A stretch of 64,000 bases of DNA from Beta vulgaris subsp. vulgaris (taxonomy: Eukaryota; Streptophyta; Magnoliopsida; Caryophyllales; Amaranthaceae). Positions 12,201 through 22,900 of the stretch are shown in pieces. The position numbers were made by a program, and so were the translations under genes. The number at the start of each line of letters is the position of its first letter. Position 1 is the stretch's first letter. The stretch is taken from NCBI RefSeq assembly GCF_026745355.1, contig NC_079205.1:47408027-47472026 (forward strand). The letters are read 5' to 3'. The notes under the pieces were generated by a model that did no database searches, was not told the origin of the DNA, and worked only from the letters and a program-made list of their open reading frames with translations.

Positions 12201-15200
12201 TGATGAAAAAGCAGGGACAATACCTTATGTTTATTCCCAGAATGAAAAATGCTGAACTATAAGCACGCACATAGAGTACTTCTTGTCCATCTGATTCCCT
12301 CGCAACAAACCTCGCATCTTTCTATAAGAGAATGATTATTAAAAACAAATGTCAAATAACCTCTCAATAGTCTCAATGATCATAACACACCAAAAACCTC
12401 CAAAGGACAAAAGGATCATCACTATGGATATACAAGGACTAGAAAGCACCCAACACAAAACTAAGATCAGAATCAATCCACAAATTCATCTCACTAAGCC
12501 AAGTACACAAATTGGATATCGTCGAACTTCAGAAATATGCTCAAATGTTGTCTCACAAAGAACTTCCTTCCACAGCACATAACAAATACAAGCAACATAT
12601 CCTGTTGGAGGGAGGGAGGGGGGGGGGGGGGGGAGAACATAACTTGGTGCACATACCTTACGATCCATGTCTGTTTCATCTAAATGACAATGAAGGAGAA
12701 CATCACCAGCACCTCTAAAGATTTTACCATTCTTAGTAAGCTCTTTACTAATTTCAAGCAAACGTGTATATCGGTTGCAACGTATAGCTTTTAGCAGCAC
12801 CTTCTCTACATCAATGCAGCTTTGATCCAGGTAAAAATCTGCCTCCTTGCCTGTTAATGGGTCTATAACAAATGTACTATGAGTACATTTGATCTGTAGG
12901 TTAGGCCCTGGTTCAATCTTGATAGACGGGTATGCTACACCATCAGATGTACCAGAGTTCTTATCTAAATCCAACCAATAAACAATCTTCACTCCAGGGG
13001 TACGATAACCAGATGCCTCATATTCTCCATCTTGACTTATTTGCATGGATGAGCCACTTCCTCCTTGCACCGTGCTACCATCAGAAATAAGCTCAAACTT
13101 AATTGCATCTTTCCATCTTCCCTGACGAAGAGCATGGACCTGTCTTATAACAGTATCCATGATGAGGGCTATACAAAATTCGTGCAGAACAGCATATAAT
13201 ATCATGAACGGATTTTTGTGTTCATCGGCTGCAGCCATCCTCCGCTCTAAATCATCTCCTAAGGCAAATCGTCTCAACTCTTCAAGCTTTACAGCACCAC
13301 TTCTCTCACCAACAAGAAGCTCCAAGTGTAATATCCTCCATAAATTCAAGTGACCTCTATAGCCAAGAGTGACTAGAACCTGAAATTCCCCATCCACACG
13401 CAAAAGCGCTGTACCATCTGAAACTTTCACCTCTGATATTTCCTTCGGAAGTGAAATCTCAAGCAATTTTGAGCGTACAAGAATGTCCAGCTTTTTCAAA
13501 GCTGGCTTTTGTTGAATTTCATTTAAGGAACTTTGCATGCCCACATCTTCTACACATTTTGGCAAACGTTCATAAGTTCCTGTAAGAAGGATCTCAATCG
13601 CTGATGGCACATCATAAATAGGTGCACGTGCTTGCTGGAGCCCCTCATGCATAAAGTATAGTGAATCCGCTGTCTGTGTGAAACAAGTATCATGACTTGA
13701 TAAAGTAGACGCAAGTTGTTGAGAATATTGTATTAAAGGAACCTACAAGAAGGTAACAAACATTAGAACAGAAATGACTGAAACATTAGAAGTGAGAACA
13801 GAGTGAAACAAACATTTAGAGCCGAGAAAGTAGTAGAATTAGTAGTAGAAGTACTGAGGAAGAAGCAGAATTAGTAGTAATAGTAAACAAGAGAAACAGA
13901 CAAATGAACATTGGGCTTGAAGCCCTCTCAAATGTATCAATTATCTCCACCACCTGCTCAATTTGGAAAAGCATCAAAGCAACAGATATTTCAAATGATA
14001 ACAAGAAAGACAAGAACATGCAAGATGAAAAAAAGGAAAGAGAAACTCAATTGATCGACCATGAAAGGACTGAGCGCCCCAAGTAACAAGGTATCCCAGT
14101 AAACAACAGCCTGGAATTCAGAATTCCATACAATATTTTCATCGAACACCTTGATATAGCCTATAGACATCGCAAAATTACATTTATATTACCTTAAGTT
14201 GTCCTCATATGCTAAATATTTTCCTCACCTTGTCTGCTAGAAGTAGCCTCTCGAATGATAAGGGGTAACTACATATAAACTACCTTAGGAACATCCTTAC
14301 AGATATCCAACTTAATTCTATTTTTTCCTTTTCCTGTACACATCGGAACTCGACAGACACGTGTTCCCCTTTCTTAGTCCAGAAACATGTTTTTTTGTTT
14401 GTTTTCAATCCCAAAACAAGCCGTATTATCACTCTGTTAAGAGAAAAGAAAAATTGTTGTTAAGCAGAATATTACATTTTTCAGATATAAAATGTCTAGG
14501 CTTAGCTTTGAAAAGTTTCGAGGAAAGGATTTCTTTTTATCTTACCATCTTAAACCTAGGTTACTCAGACTCTGGTTGGGGCTCTCATGACCGAGTAGGG
14601 ATCGGAGAATAAGATATTCTACTAATTTACTCCAAAATTTTGGCAGATCCCTCGACACTGTCAAAAGAATGTCTTGACCATTTTTTGGATATGATCCTTA
14701 TTCTTAAAAGGCGTACCGAGCACAAAGCGCAAGGCGAAGACACACGCATCTCATAGGTGACGCGCACCTTTGATACTAAAATCCTTAAAGATCAATTATA
14801 TAACATATTTCTACTAGAAACAACATATTAATAACATTAAAAGATGCATAAAAGGATATAAGAAAGCATAGTTCATCACTAAACTACTGCAAAAAGTACA
14901 AAGTACAAACTTAAATCAACTAAAAAAAATGTAGAAAGAAAAGCAAACATAGTTTCTTACTTTTTATGTTTATTCTAATTTATTTTGGTATTAATTTTTG
15001 GTAAAATGGCTCAAATATAAACATAAAAGGGAGTGGGAAGGGAATCAGTAATCACGTGACTAGGCACTAGCAATCTACGTAGCATGGGTATTTCTTCTAG
15101 GTCATGTACTCGTACCCGTACCCATACCCATACCTGATGCGTATCCTGTATGGGTACACGTAACCATTCCTATAATTTTGAAATTTCGCCATTTTTTATC

Positions 15201-18200
15201 CCCGTATCCATCTCTATGCAACCTAGCTAGCAATATAATAGAAGGTGGGTACTTGTAAGCCACGTGAAATAGATGGAGAGAAAAAAAAAGCAAATCTGAA
15301 TATGGGTACAATGCAAAGAGAGAAGAAAGAATGGTTGGGTAGATCAAAGAGGAGGATTCTCACCGGAGATAGCCGCCACAGCAGGCAAAAAGTGCCGACA
15401 CGGAGACTTGTCACCGACAACTTCTATCTAATTTATAACCACCAATTTGCAGTATTCCTTCCCAATCCGTAAATTAGGGTTTTATATGATTAGGGGTTTC
15501 AATATGGGGGTTCAAATGAAGTAATTCATGAATCAACTGAGGGATGTTGCTCGAATTTGCATGATAAAGGTTGGGTTAAAAAGTATTTTTATAATTTAAG
15601 CTCATATCTCCTTTTTCTCTCGCCCAGTGTTACCTAATTCGCTATCTAATTCGCCCTTTGAATTCGCCAATTTGCCCAAAATGAGCCAAAAATGAACCAA
15701 AACCGACCATAATTCGCTTTTCTCAATTCGCGATTCGCGGGGGAATCAGGGAATTAGGTAACACTGCTCTCGCCTCATCCCCTATAGAGCGTGCCTACAG
15801 CGCCTTGCACCTCTCCAAAAAGTGCAAAAGACGCGCGCCTTCATTTGCCTCCCGTACTAAGGAGTGAAATATAAGAGCAATGACAGATTCAAAATTAACA
15901 CGGAAAATCTCTCCCTAATAAGTTAAAGAAAACCCACCAAAGTTTCACTCATCCTTCAACGAATACTAGCAAGCTCTAAATTCAAAGATCTTGTGAATTA
16001 CACTCTCTTAAGAACTCTATCTATAAACCTAAGAGTTCCATAATCAACCCCGTATTTGATGAGAACACCATAATGATGATCCCAAACTCCCTTCATATAA
16101 AGGTCAATTCTAGCACAAGTAGAGCTAGAATCTTATAATTAATCCCTTGAATGTGGAAACTAATTATTTATTTTCCCGAAACATATATCATCTTTATAGA
16201 AAATAAATAATCTTTTAAGAATCCTAACATAGATAAACTAGGAAATAAAGTGACAAAGAAACAATAAATGAAGTGCTGAAAACTCACACGAGTGGACATA
16301 CACGTTCGTGTATATTCGTCGGTCACAAAAAATACAAGAAGTGCTGAAATGCCTCAAAACTCGCACTAGCCGACATACATGTTCATGTATATTCATCAGT
16401 CACACAAAATACACAGTCGGGTGTTCTTTGCCTATGAATTTCCCTTGCACATTCCCGAAACAAACATGTCTCCGAGTACTACTAACCATGTTGGACTATT
16501 GGGCTTGCATACTTGACACAGGAGACATAACATAATAGTATTTCTAGCCAAATCCCAACCTAAAACTCGAACATGGGAAAGCAAGTCTATCTAGCTTCAC
16601 TTCACGAACATGCAGCAAGGACGCATTGAGGGTGTCACTTTACAAAAGGAATCGAGGAGCTTGTGTGCTTTTTTTTTAACTGTAAATGCTTTTCTTCTGC
16701 TTATGCAGAAATTTATTTTCAACTCTTACATACATATTAAATCCTTCGTTTTAAAAAGTGAGAACAGGCGCTAGGTGACCTCAAGCACAAGGAAAATCGC
16801 CTTAGAAGTCCTAGACAAGGCGATCTATGATGGGCACACGTAGGCGAGCGCCTTAGGCCGCTTTTTGGGAGGAGCAAGGGCGCGCCTTAGTCGCTTTCAA
16901 GCTAGATGCGTGAGAAGGGAAGAACTTAGCTAAAAACCTTTAAAAAGGCAAAAATTCTTAAAACTAAAACTTACCAGTCTTTATCCTACAAAATCGAGCA
17001 AAAGCCCTCATTAGATGCATGAAGTTACTTCATTTCAACCCACAAATTAAAATCCCTAATAATAACAGCCTTAATTTGCGAACTGCGAACCAATACCCAA
17101 ATTGGTGGTTGATCGTTCGATAGAAGTTGTCTGCGAGCCATCTCTGGTTGTCGACGGCAATTCCTTGCCATCTCTGTGGCCGGCGACAGGTTAGTTTAGT
17201 TTTCTCTCTCTAGCACTTTTTCTCCTTCCTTCTGTCATCTTTTATTCTCTCTTCCTCTTCAATTTGGATTCATGTTCCATTTTTGAAAAATTATGCTTCA
17301 ATTCTCATCTTCTTCGATTCTAACATGTTTCTCTTATGTTTTACGACCTCTTTATTCTTTTCTCTGATGCTCTTCTTTACCATTTTTCTATTTTCTCCTT
17401 TCTCTAGGCCCCACTGTTGTTATATAAAGTAAAAATACATACTTCCCCGTCCTAAAAAGATTGAAACACTTGTTGGGACACATATTTTAAGGTGATAAGT
17501 TCTAGTGTGGTTATCAAATGTTATTTTATTAAAAAAAATAGATGTGATAGGAGTTGGTGGGGTATTTTTTTTATTAGAGAGAAAATTTGGGTAACTTCTT
17601 ATTGATAAAAGGTAGAGTGTGGGCCAAAGGAGTATAAAAGAAATAGTATATTAATAGTGGGACCATGTCAAAAATGGAAGTGTTCAAACTAATTTGGGAC
17701 AAACATAAAAGGAAAGTGTTCAGACTATTCTGGGATGGAGATAGTATATTTATTTTAAAAAGACTGTCATTTCTTTTTATATTAATTACCTTTTTTAGAG
17801 GAATTTTATGTTAATTACATTAATATGTGTTTTATCTACTGAAAATCTAATACCATAAAAAATAAAATAAAAAATAAAAAAGTTTGCCCCTTATACAAGA
17901 TGCCTAAAACTTCGCCTCACGCCTCCCTTCACCTCGGTGCGTCTTGTGCCTTTTAAAACTAAGATTAATTCTTTGTGTAGCAAATATTCACCTCAATCAA
18001 AATTCTGATCTTGTAGCTCTCTAGCCAGATGAAGTATGGTATGCGTGTATGAACACTTCTTCAAATGACAAAATTTCACATTAACTAAATCAATAACACC
18101 TCTTTTTTCTTATGTTCCTGGGTTATCTCACTTTGGTACTTATCCTACATTTGTCTGGAATATTTGATTCAATCTTACAAGGGCAAAGAAGTTCTTGCAG

Positions 18201-19508
18201 CAGGAAATGAAGGAAGGAAGAAGGTTGGATTGGCAAACTATAGACCATGATCATGTCAGGCGACAATATGGTGGAGTACATGGAAAGAGATAAACTATAA
18301 AATTACAAGGGGAAAAACTTGCTCTCACTAAACTTAAAATTTATCTTTGTGAGGCTGCTTGTCTAGCTTGGAATCAGGGGTGTACGTCAAAGGGTAACTT
18401 TATCTTCTTAATTTTGCAGATAAGTGTACAGAATAGCTTACGTGCTCTACAATTATCCTTTCATTGCCTAGAAAGATACTCAATACATAATTCGACTAGA
18501 TAAACACACAGCATAGATAGGGACACTAAGACTAATTAAACAGCAACTTATGAGGCAATCCAATAAGAGTCACTCAATCAGTAAAGCATTGTCATTCAAT
18601 AATGGAATGATGAGATTGCAATTCGAAAGCACTGCAATTATGCAATACATTTAAAAATTTCATGCCCTATCAATATGAGACTCGAACATAACATTTTTCT
18701 ATTTGACAAATAACAACTAGGGGGCGTTTGGTTCATATAATGGTATGGGTTTGGGATCAGGAATGAAACCAAGGTGGTATGGGTTTGGAACTTGAACTTA
18801 ATACCTTGTGTTTGGTTTCATTTAGGAATGAAAAATCTTCTTTTATTTGATACCTAGAGGTAAGGTATGAGCCATACCCACCTACCCCCATGGGTTTCTA
18901 AACCCCATACCTTATGGGTTTGAGGTATGGGTTTAAAATTTAGAAATAAGTTAAACAAACATTAGGTATGGGTTTTGTTCATTCCAAACCCGTACTTCAT
19001 ACCTAAAACTAGTGAACCAAACACCCCCTAAAATCTTTTCGATTGCCACATTCCCTAAACTACACCCCTGCATTTTCATGTATGAAGCGTAACTCACACT
19101 AATTTTGATTAAAAGCCCTGAAAACGGCTTCAATCTTACATCACTAAACATCTAACATGTCACAAGAAGCGCCAAGTTTCTATATTAACTTCAATTTGAA
19201 ATTCGACTAGCATTCGAGTCTAGAGTCTCCAACTACAGACTAAAAAATCTATTCAATAAAATTGATGATTGTTGATAGAAAGAGAATGAGAGAAGAACCT
19301 GTTGACACCACTTGGCAAGAACATTGAGACGCAACATACGCTGCTGAGTCTTGACAATATACTTAAGAAGATTAATCTTCTTTTCTGAATCAGACATATC
19401 AGAAGACTTTGATTTCTCCACCAATTCCTTCAAAGAGATGAATGAATCTTCTGCCGCAAGACTGACGAGATTCGAGAACTCCACAGTTTGTTGCCCTAAT
19501 TCCGCCAT
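5268..19508 (-). CDS. MED14: Mediator complex subunit 14 (MED14/STRUWWELPETER), 5' part, six exons
   Basis: MED14 is the architectural backbone of the Mediator complex, which links transcription factors to RNA polymerase II in the nucleus. The exons join as 19508-19299, 13742-12657, 12321-12224, 8382-8208, 7260-6333 and 6232-5268. Every junction is GT-AG and the phases are compatible, giving 3462 nt or 1154 codons without a stop. The start MAELGQQTVEF matches the N-terminus of plant MED14. Other family landmarks are the exon 1 stretch KTQQRMLRLNVLAKWCQ, IYDVPSAIEILLTG in exon 2, and WFSFGSGVLARFVVEWESG and SPDQLWPHTK in exon 6. Plant homologues run to about 1700 residues, so the last third lies left of the window. 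The gene looks intact and under constraint, although its introns carry many MITEs. A LINE sits about 390 bp upstream of the start codon. Confidence 0.95.
6333..7260 (-). CDS. MED14: MED14 exon 5
   Basis: A 928-nt exon that opens VYENGFSSVKVPKSI and ends within a cysteine codon (TTPLC) at a TTAT/GTAAGA donor. The first third is conserved (SGSSFLLMGFPDCGSSYLLL, then the RSKKIDVDQ segment). The rest is a serine-rich, low-conservation linker, as expected for the middle of plant MED14. Confidence 0.92.
7701..8160. repeat. Fold-back (long inverted repeat) element in MED14 intron 4
   Basis: The two halves are reverse complements with some mismatches. TCACCAAATA, ATACCCTTCAA and TTCACCATATACC on the left pair with TATTTGGTGA, TTGAAGGGTAT and GGTGAATTTT on the right. 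A stronger hairpin sits at the centre: 7891-7922 pairs with 7965-7996 over 32 bases with only two mismatches (arms ending CATATGGCC and GGCCATATG). The element fills about half of the intron. No coding capacity was seen. Confidence 0.7.
8208..8382 (-). CDS. MED14: MED14 exon 4
   Basis: A 175-nt exon between a CTGGCAG acceptor and a CTTCAG/GTAATT donor. It encodes NGRYQLQSSRNII, then EILNQGTVNVAEIFINLRSK and SVLHLFASIGKFLGLQ. The matching Arabidopsis segment is the INLRSKSILHFFAAIGKFLG region. Confidence 0.93.
8560..8745. repeat. Degenerate ATAAGTTC / GATAAGATAAG tandem repeat
   Basis: Short repeats of AATAAGTTC and GATAAGATAAG in MED14 intron 3. Similar units resume at 9484-9520 after the insertion at 8749-9469, and inverted units (GAACTTATTTCAGCTTATC) lie at 10490-10515. 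This suggests one older element split by later insertions. Confidence 0.5.
8749..9469. repeat. Repeat with TACTYGGACACG inverted ends, copy 1
   Basis: The left end reads TACTCGGACACG. The right end, reverse complemented, reads CTACTTGGACACGGG. A shorter element with the same kind of end (TTACTCATACACG and GGTGTCGGAGTAACA) lies at 10668-10847. Interrupted ATAAGTTC units flank this copy, so it is an insertion. No transposase was seen. Confidence 0.45.
10668..10847. repeat. Short repeat with GTTACTCxxACAC inverted ends, copy 2
   Basis: About 180 bp. It begins GTTACTCATACACG and ends GGTGTCGGAGTAACA, with internal GTGTCGTGTCGGACATGACACGACACGACAC-type palindromic sequence (10781-10812). The ends match those of the copy at 8749-9469. 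It lies in MED14 intron 3. Confidence 0.45.
11088..11394. repeat. MITE with CTCTAGTAGCATGACCTT ends
   Basis: An approximately 18-base perfect inverted repeat: ACTCTAGTAGCATGACCTT near 11089-11107 and its reverse complement at 11375-11393. The interior is non-coding. It lies in MED14 intron 3. The superfamily is not known to me. Confidence 0.6.
11821..12067. repeat. Stowaway-like MITE in MED14 intron 3
   Basis: Starts TACTACCTTTGTTTCTTC and ends GAAATGGAGGGAGTA. The arms TTAATTTAC and GTAAATTAG also pair. Size and TA-containing ends fit Stowaway. The left margin is about 155 bp from exon 3. Confidence 0.7.
12224..12321 (-). CDS. MED14: MED14 exon 3
   Basis: A 98-nt exon between a TTATAG acceptor and an ATAAG/GTATTG-type donor. 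It encodes KDARFVARESDGQEVLYVRA followed by YSSAFFILGINIR, matching the YVRAYGSSFFTLGINIR-type segment of plant homologues. It was found by reading through the gap between the larger exons. The final arginine codon is completed in exon 4. Confidence 0.9.
12618..12633. repeat. G16 homopolymer in MED14 intron 2
   Basis: Sixteen G residues follow GGGAGGGAGG on the plus strand. On the transcript strand this is a C tract that begins about 25 bases after the exon 2 donor. Such tracts are length-unstable, so the exact length here may be a sequencing estimate. Confidence 0.7.
12657..13742 (-). CDS. MED14: MED14 exon 2
   Basis: This exon has 362 codons, phase 0 at both ends. It opens after a TTGTAG acceptor with VPLIQYSQQLASTLSSHDTC and closes with DETDMDRK at an AAG/GTATGT donor. 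It encodes residues 71-432, including MHEGLQQARAPIYDVPSAIE and the GYRGHLNLWRILHLELLVGE segment conserved in plant MED14. The donor is followed within about 25 bases by a long C tract on the transcript strand. Confidence 0.95.
14695..15850. repeat. Diverged copy of the AAGGCG-ended repeat (copy 3)
   Basis: The left part has AAAAGGCGTACCGAGC and GCGCAAGGCGAAGAC. The right part has CGCCTTGCACCTC and GACGCGCGCCTTCATTTGCC. These resemble the ends of the elements at 2858-4970 and 16747-17962. A small MITE (15626-15765) and GTACCC-rich sequence (15100-15170) lie inside. The boundaries are approximate. Confidence 0.35.
15626..15765. repeat. Small MITE with AGTGTTACCTAATTC ends
   Basis: A 15-base perfect terminal inverted repeat: AGTGTTACCTAATTC at the left and GAATTAGGTAACACT at the right, 140 bp in total. 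The interior repeats AATTCGC several times. It lies in MED14 intron 1. Confidence 0.65.
16271..16412. repeat. Imperfect tandem duplication, about 70 bp x 2
   Basis: AAGTGCTGAAAACTC through GGTCACAAAAAATAC (16271-16335) is repeated with substitutions and a short insertion as GTGCTGAAATG through GTCACACAAAATAC (16339-16412). Each unit has an internal ACACGTTCGTGT-like palindrome. It lies in MED14 intron 1, and no function is evident. Confidence 0.6.
16747..17962. mobile_element. Unclassified repeat with TTTTAAAAGGC-type inverted ends, copy 2
   Basis: The left end is CGTTTTAAAAAGTGAGAAC, followed by GC-rich CAGGCGCTAGG. The right end is CACCTCGGTGCGTC followed by TGTGCCTTTTAAAACTAAG. It matches copy 1 at both ends and in an interior block around GCCATCTCTGG (17138-17148). 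A Stowaway-like element is nested inside at 17440-17746. No protein domain was seen. Confidence 0.5.
17440..17746. repeat. Stowaway-like MITE nested in copy 2
   Basis: Starts TACTTCCCCGTCC and ends TGGGATGGAGATAGTA. The AAGTGTTC blocks on the right mirror GAAACACTT on the left. The ends carry TA. Confidence 0.6.
18720..19027. repeat. Tourist-like (PIF/Harbinger) MITE in MED14 intron 1
   Basis: The left end is GGGGGCGTTTGGTTCA and the right end GTGAACCAAACACCCC, flanked by CTA on both sides (18717-18719 and 19028-19030). This is the 3-bp TSD style of PIF/Harbinger. The internal GGTATGGGTTT repeats occur in both orientations. It lies about 270 bp downstream of exon 1. Confidence 0.75.
19299..19508 (-). 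CDS. MED14: MED14 exon 1
   Basis: Seventy codons, ending in phase 0 at a CAG/GTTCTT donor (WCQQ). A second in-frame ATG lies two codons upstream at 19514 (M-T-M-A-E-L). I chose 19508 because MAELGQQ is the conserved family start. The exon holds the conserved N-terminal MED14 domain with the KKINLLKYIVKTQQRMLRLN helix. Confidence 0.93.
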
Positions 19509-19894
19509 TGTCATGAATCTAAAAAAAAATTTGACGTTTGATTTCAAGGTTTGGCTTTTAGAAGTGAAATCGGCGAATTAGGGTTTCATGATTAGAACAA
19601 AAGAGTGTGAAGATTGGTGATGTGAGGAGAGAGAAAGAGAGGGGAAGAGAAATAGCAGAGAGTGAATGTACGAAACATACATGTAAAATTAAGATGTAGC
19701 AGCTAATGCTATCTCCCTCTCTTTCTCTCTCTTTTGGCCTCTGTAAATCCTCTCTCAACTCTCAAGTCTCAAGACTCTCAACGTTATTTTCTTCTATTTG
19801 GACGAAAAATAAGCCCTCTTCACCAAAGGCCGAGTGGAGAGATTCGCTGTTCGTCTTAACTCTTAAGGAAGAAGTAAATCTAACTTTGTTTAAT
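19509..19894 (-). promoter_or_regulatory. Remaining native MED14 leader and proximal promoter
   Basis: This is all the native sequence left between the MED14 start codon and the LINE. On the transcript strand it is CT-rich (complement of 19622-19650), which is common in plant 5' leaders; a second pyrimidine-rich patch on the plus strand lies at 19706-19735. No TATA box was seen. Whether transcription starts here or within or beyond the LINE cannot be told from the sequence. Confidence 0.4.
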
Positions 19895-19946
19895 TTTTTT
19901 TTTTTTTTTTTTTTTGATAAGGAAAAGAAAACTTAGGCAAACCCCG

Positions 19947-22900
19947 CTAGTCCGGGGGCCAGCCTAAAACATCCTTACGGATGATAAGGGAAAAATCCAA
20001 CTCATAAGGGGGGGAGGAGAGGAAGAGAACCGAGCACTGATGCCCCTTACTAGCCATGAAGTCGGCCGCACGATTAGCTTCTCTGAAAATATGCACAATT
20101 TGGAAAGTAGAAAACTGATCCAGGTCTCGAGCAACATCCCCAATAATATTCGCTATCTCCCAAGGAATGCTCCAAGCCTTCTTGATGGAATTAATGACAG
20201 ATAAATTATCACCTTCAATGACAACCTTGGACACACCAAAGGCAAGCGCAGCGCGCACACCTTCTCTAAGACCCCGAGCTTCCGCTTGAAGAATAGAGGT
20301 AGACCTTCCAAGAGCTACAGCACCACTAAGAACAGCATCCCCACAATCATTTCGGACCACGAACCCACAGGAAGCATGACCATCTTGCAACTTAGAACCA
20401 TCAAAATTGATCTTATGAAACCCCGCAGGAGGTGGAGCCCAACTGAGAGCAGCACCATGGCGGCGCCGCAGCTGCTGTCTGGGGCCAGCCCGAGCAGGAG
20501 AAGGCAGGAAGAGCGGGAGGGAGGCATCCACCTTCAACCAGTTACTGGCAAACTTGCTAATTATAGTCGCTGCAGAAATTGCTGAGGAAGCAGAGTCCCT
20601 AAAAACTATTTGGTTACGAAAAAACCACACAAACCACCAAGCAATAGCACAAAGATTGAAAGCGTCAGAAGAGAGAGAGGAGAATAAATGATTTATAACT
20701 GCGGCAAACGGAAGATGCAAATAAGAGGAGACATCAGGAAATAACGGCCAATCATGGTCTTGATGAAGAATACCAAAGACATCCAAGGCAAAGGGGCATT
20801 GAAAGCACAAATGGTTAATAGTCTCAGAATGATAATTACAAAAAGGGCACTCTTGCGGGAGGAAAATATGACTCCGATCCAACCGAGCCTTTGAAGGAAG
20901 ACCATCATTGCAAGCCTTCCACAAAAAATTTTTAATTTTCGGAGTAACCGAAAGCTTCCAAATCCAGTCATACGAGACCTTGGGCAGAGAGGGAGAAGCA
21001 AGCCCCTGAGCCAAGAGAGCACCGGATTTCACAGAGAAATCGCCAGACGCTGTTAATCCCCAATACAGAGAGTCCTTCTGGGGATACAAAGGGATAAAAC
21101 ACGAACAAATATGGTCAACTAAATGAGGGGGAAGCAAAGCCATCAATTTGGGCCTATCCAGATTTCTATTAGGCAAGAAAAACTGACAAACCGGAGCAGA
21201 CGAAGAGTCCTCGGGTGGGACTATGAAAGAAGAAAGAGGTCGCTGGAAGAGCCAGTTGTCATGCCAAAACCTTATGAGGGATCCATCCCCAATTTGCCAC
21301 CGAAGACCTTGGCAAAATTGGTCCCTGAGCCGCATAAGGTTTTTCCATTGCCAAGAAGCAACACAGGAAACTTTATGCGAAAAGAGAGTGTCATTTTTAA
21401 GATATTTTTGTTTCACAAGTTTAGTCCATAGACTAGAAGTATCCTTAAGGAGTTTCCAAAGCAACTTAAATTGCATAGCTATATTATTAACTTCAGCTTT
21501 CCTGAGCCCCAAACCACCAAAGCATTTCGGTTGGCAGATTCTATCCCAACCTATTAGATTTGCAGAAGAATTAGAAGCCTCCTTATTCCAGAAGAAGTTT
21601 CTGTAAGTCTTATCAAGAGAAGACAGAATGGGCTTTGGAAGCAGGAAGCTCTGCATCTGATAATTGGCTTTTGTTGCCAAATTAGATTGGATTAAGACGA
21701 GACGCCTAGCTTGAGAAAGCGAATTTGCTTTCCACTTAGGTAGCTGGTTTGTGACTCTGGAAGCCACCTTACTAAAAGTTTCCTTATTCACACGAGAGGT
21801 GATGATGGGACAACCTAAGTAGTCGCCAAGCTCATGAGTTTCAACCATGCCCAGAATAGAAGCAAAATTAGCCTTAGAAGCTTCTGAAATATTAGAAGTA
21901 ACTTGGAAAGAAGACTTGTGATAGTTAACAAGTTGTCCCGAGAGGGAGCAATACTTATCTAAAATTTGACGAATGGCAATGCAACTGGCATCCGAAGCTT
22001 TAGCAAAAATCATAGTATCATCCGCAAAAGTCAGAAATGGGATACGCACTCTAGAATGGCCTATCGAAACCCCAATCAGTTTTTCACGGTTCAGACTAGC
22101 AGCAGCTAAATTGCGGGCAAGGAGTTCGGCACACAAAATAAAAAGAAACGGCGAAAGAGGGTCTCCTTGACGAATTCCCCGAGAAGGAGAAAAAGAGAAG
22201 CCAGGGATACCATTGACTAAAACCGAAAAAGAAGTAGTTGTGATACATTCTCGTATCCAACTAATCCATCGAGCATTAAAACCTAACTGGGAAAGCATCT
22301 CAAAAATAAATGGCCATTCCAAGCGGTCATATGCCTTTTCCATATCTAGCTTGATAGCTATCCAACCAGATGAGCCCCCTTTCTTGTTAAAAGAATGAAA
22401 AACCTCATGCGCTAGCAAAATATTATCTTGGATTAACCGATCAGGGACAAAGGCACCTTGAAGGGGGTGGATCAGCTTACCCATGACTATCTTAAGCCGA
22501 CTCGTCAGGATTTTAGAGATGATCTTATAGATGGTAGAACATAGACTAATAGGGCGAAAGTGGTTTGATGTCGAGGGGTTATCAATTTTGGGGATCAAAG
22601 CTAAAAAGGTGTGATTCACTTCTTTCAAAAGACGACCTGAATGGAAAAAAGCTTTAACAGCTCGAATAACAGAATTACCTACAAGCGACCAATATTTTTG
22701 GAAAAAGTAAGGGGGGAACCCATCCGGTCCCGGAGACTTATCCGGAGCTAAATCAAAAGTAGCTCGTTTAATTTCATCACTAGACACTTCACTAGTCAAA
22801 AAGGTATTATCCTCAGGGGATATAACAGTAGAAATAGTCTCAAAATCCACCCTTGAATCAAACCCACAGGCAGGGTTGGATACAAACCGGGCCTGAAATT

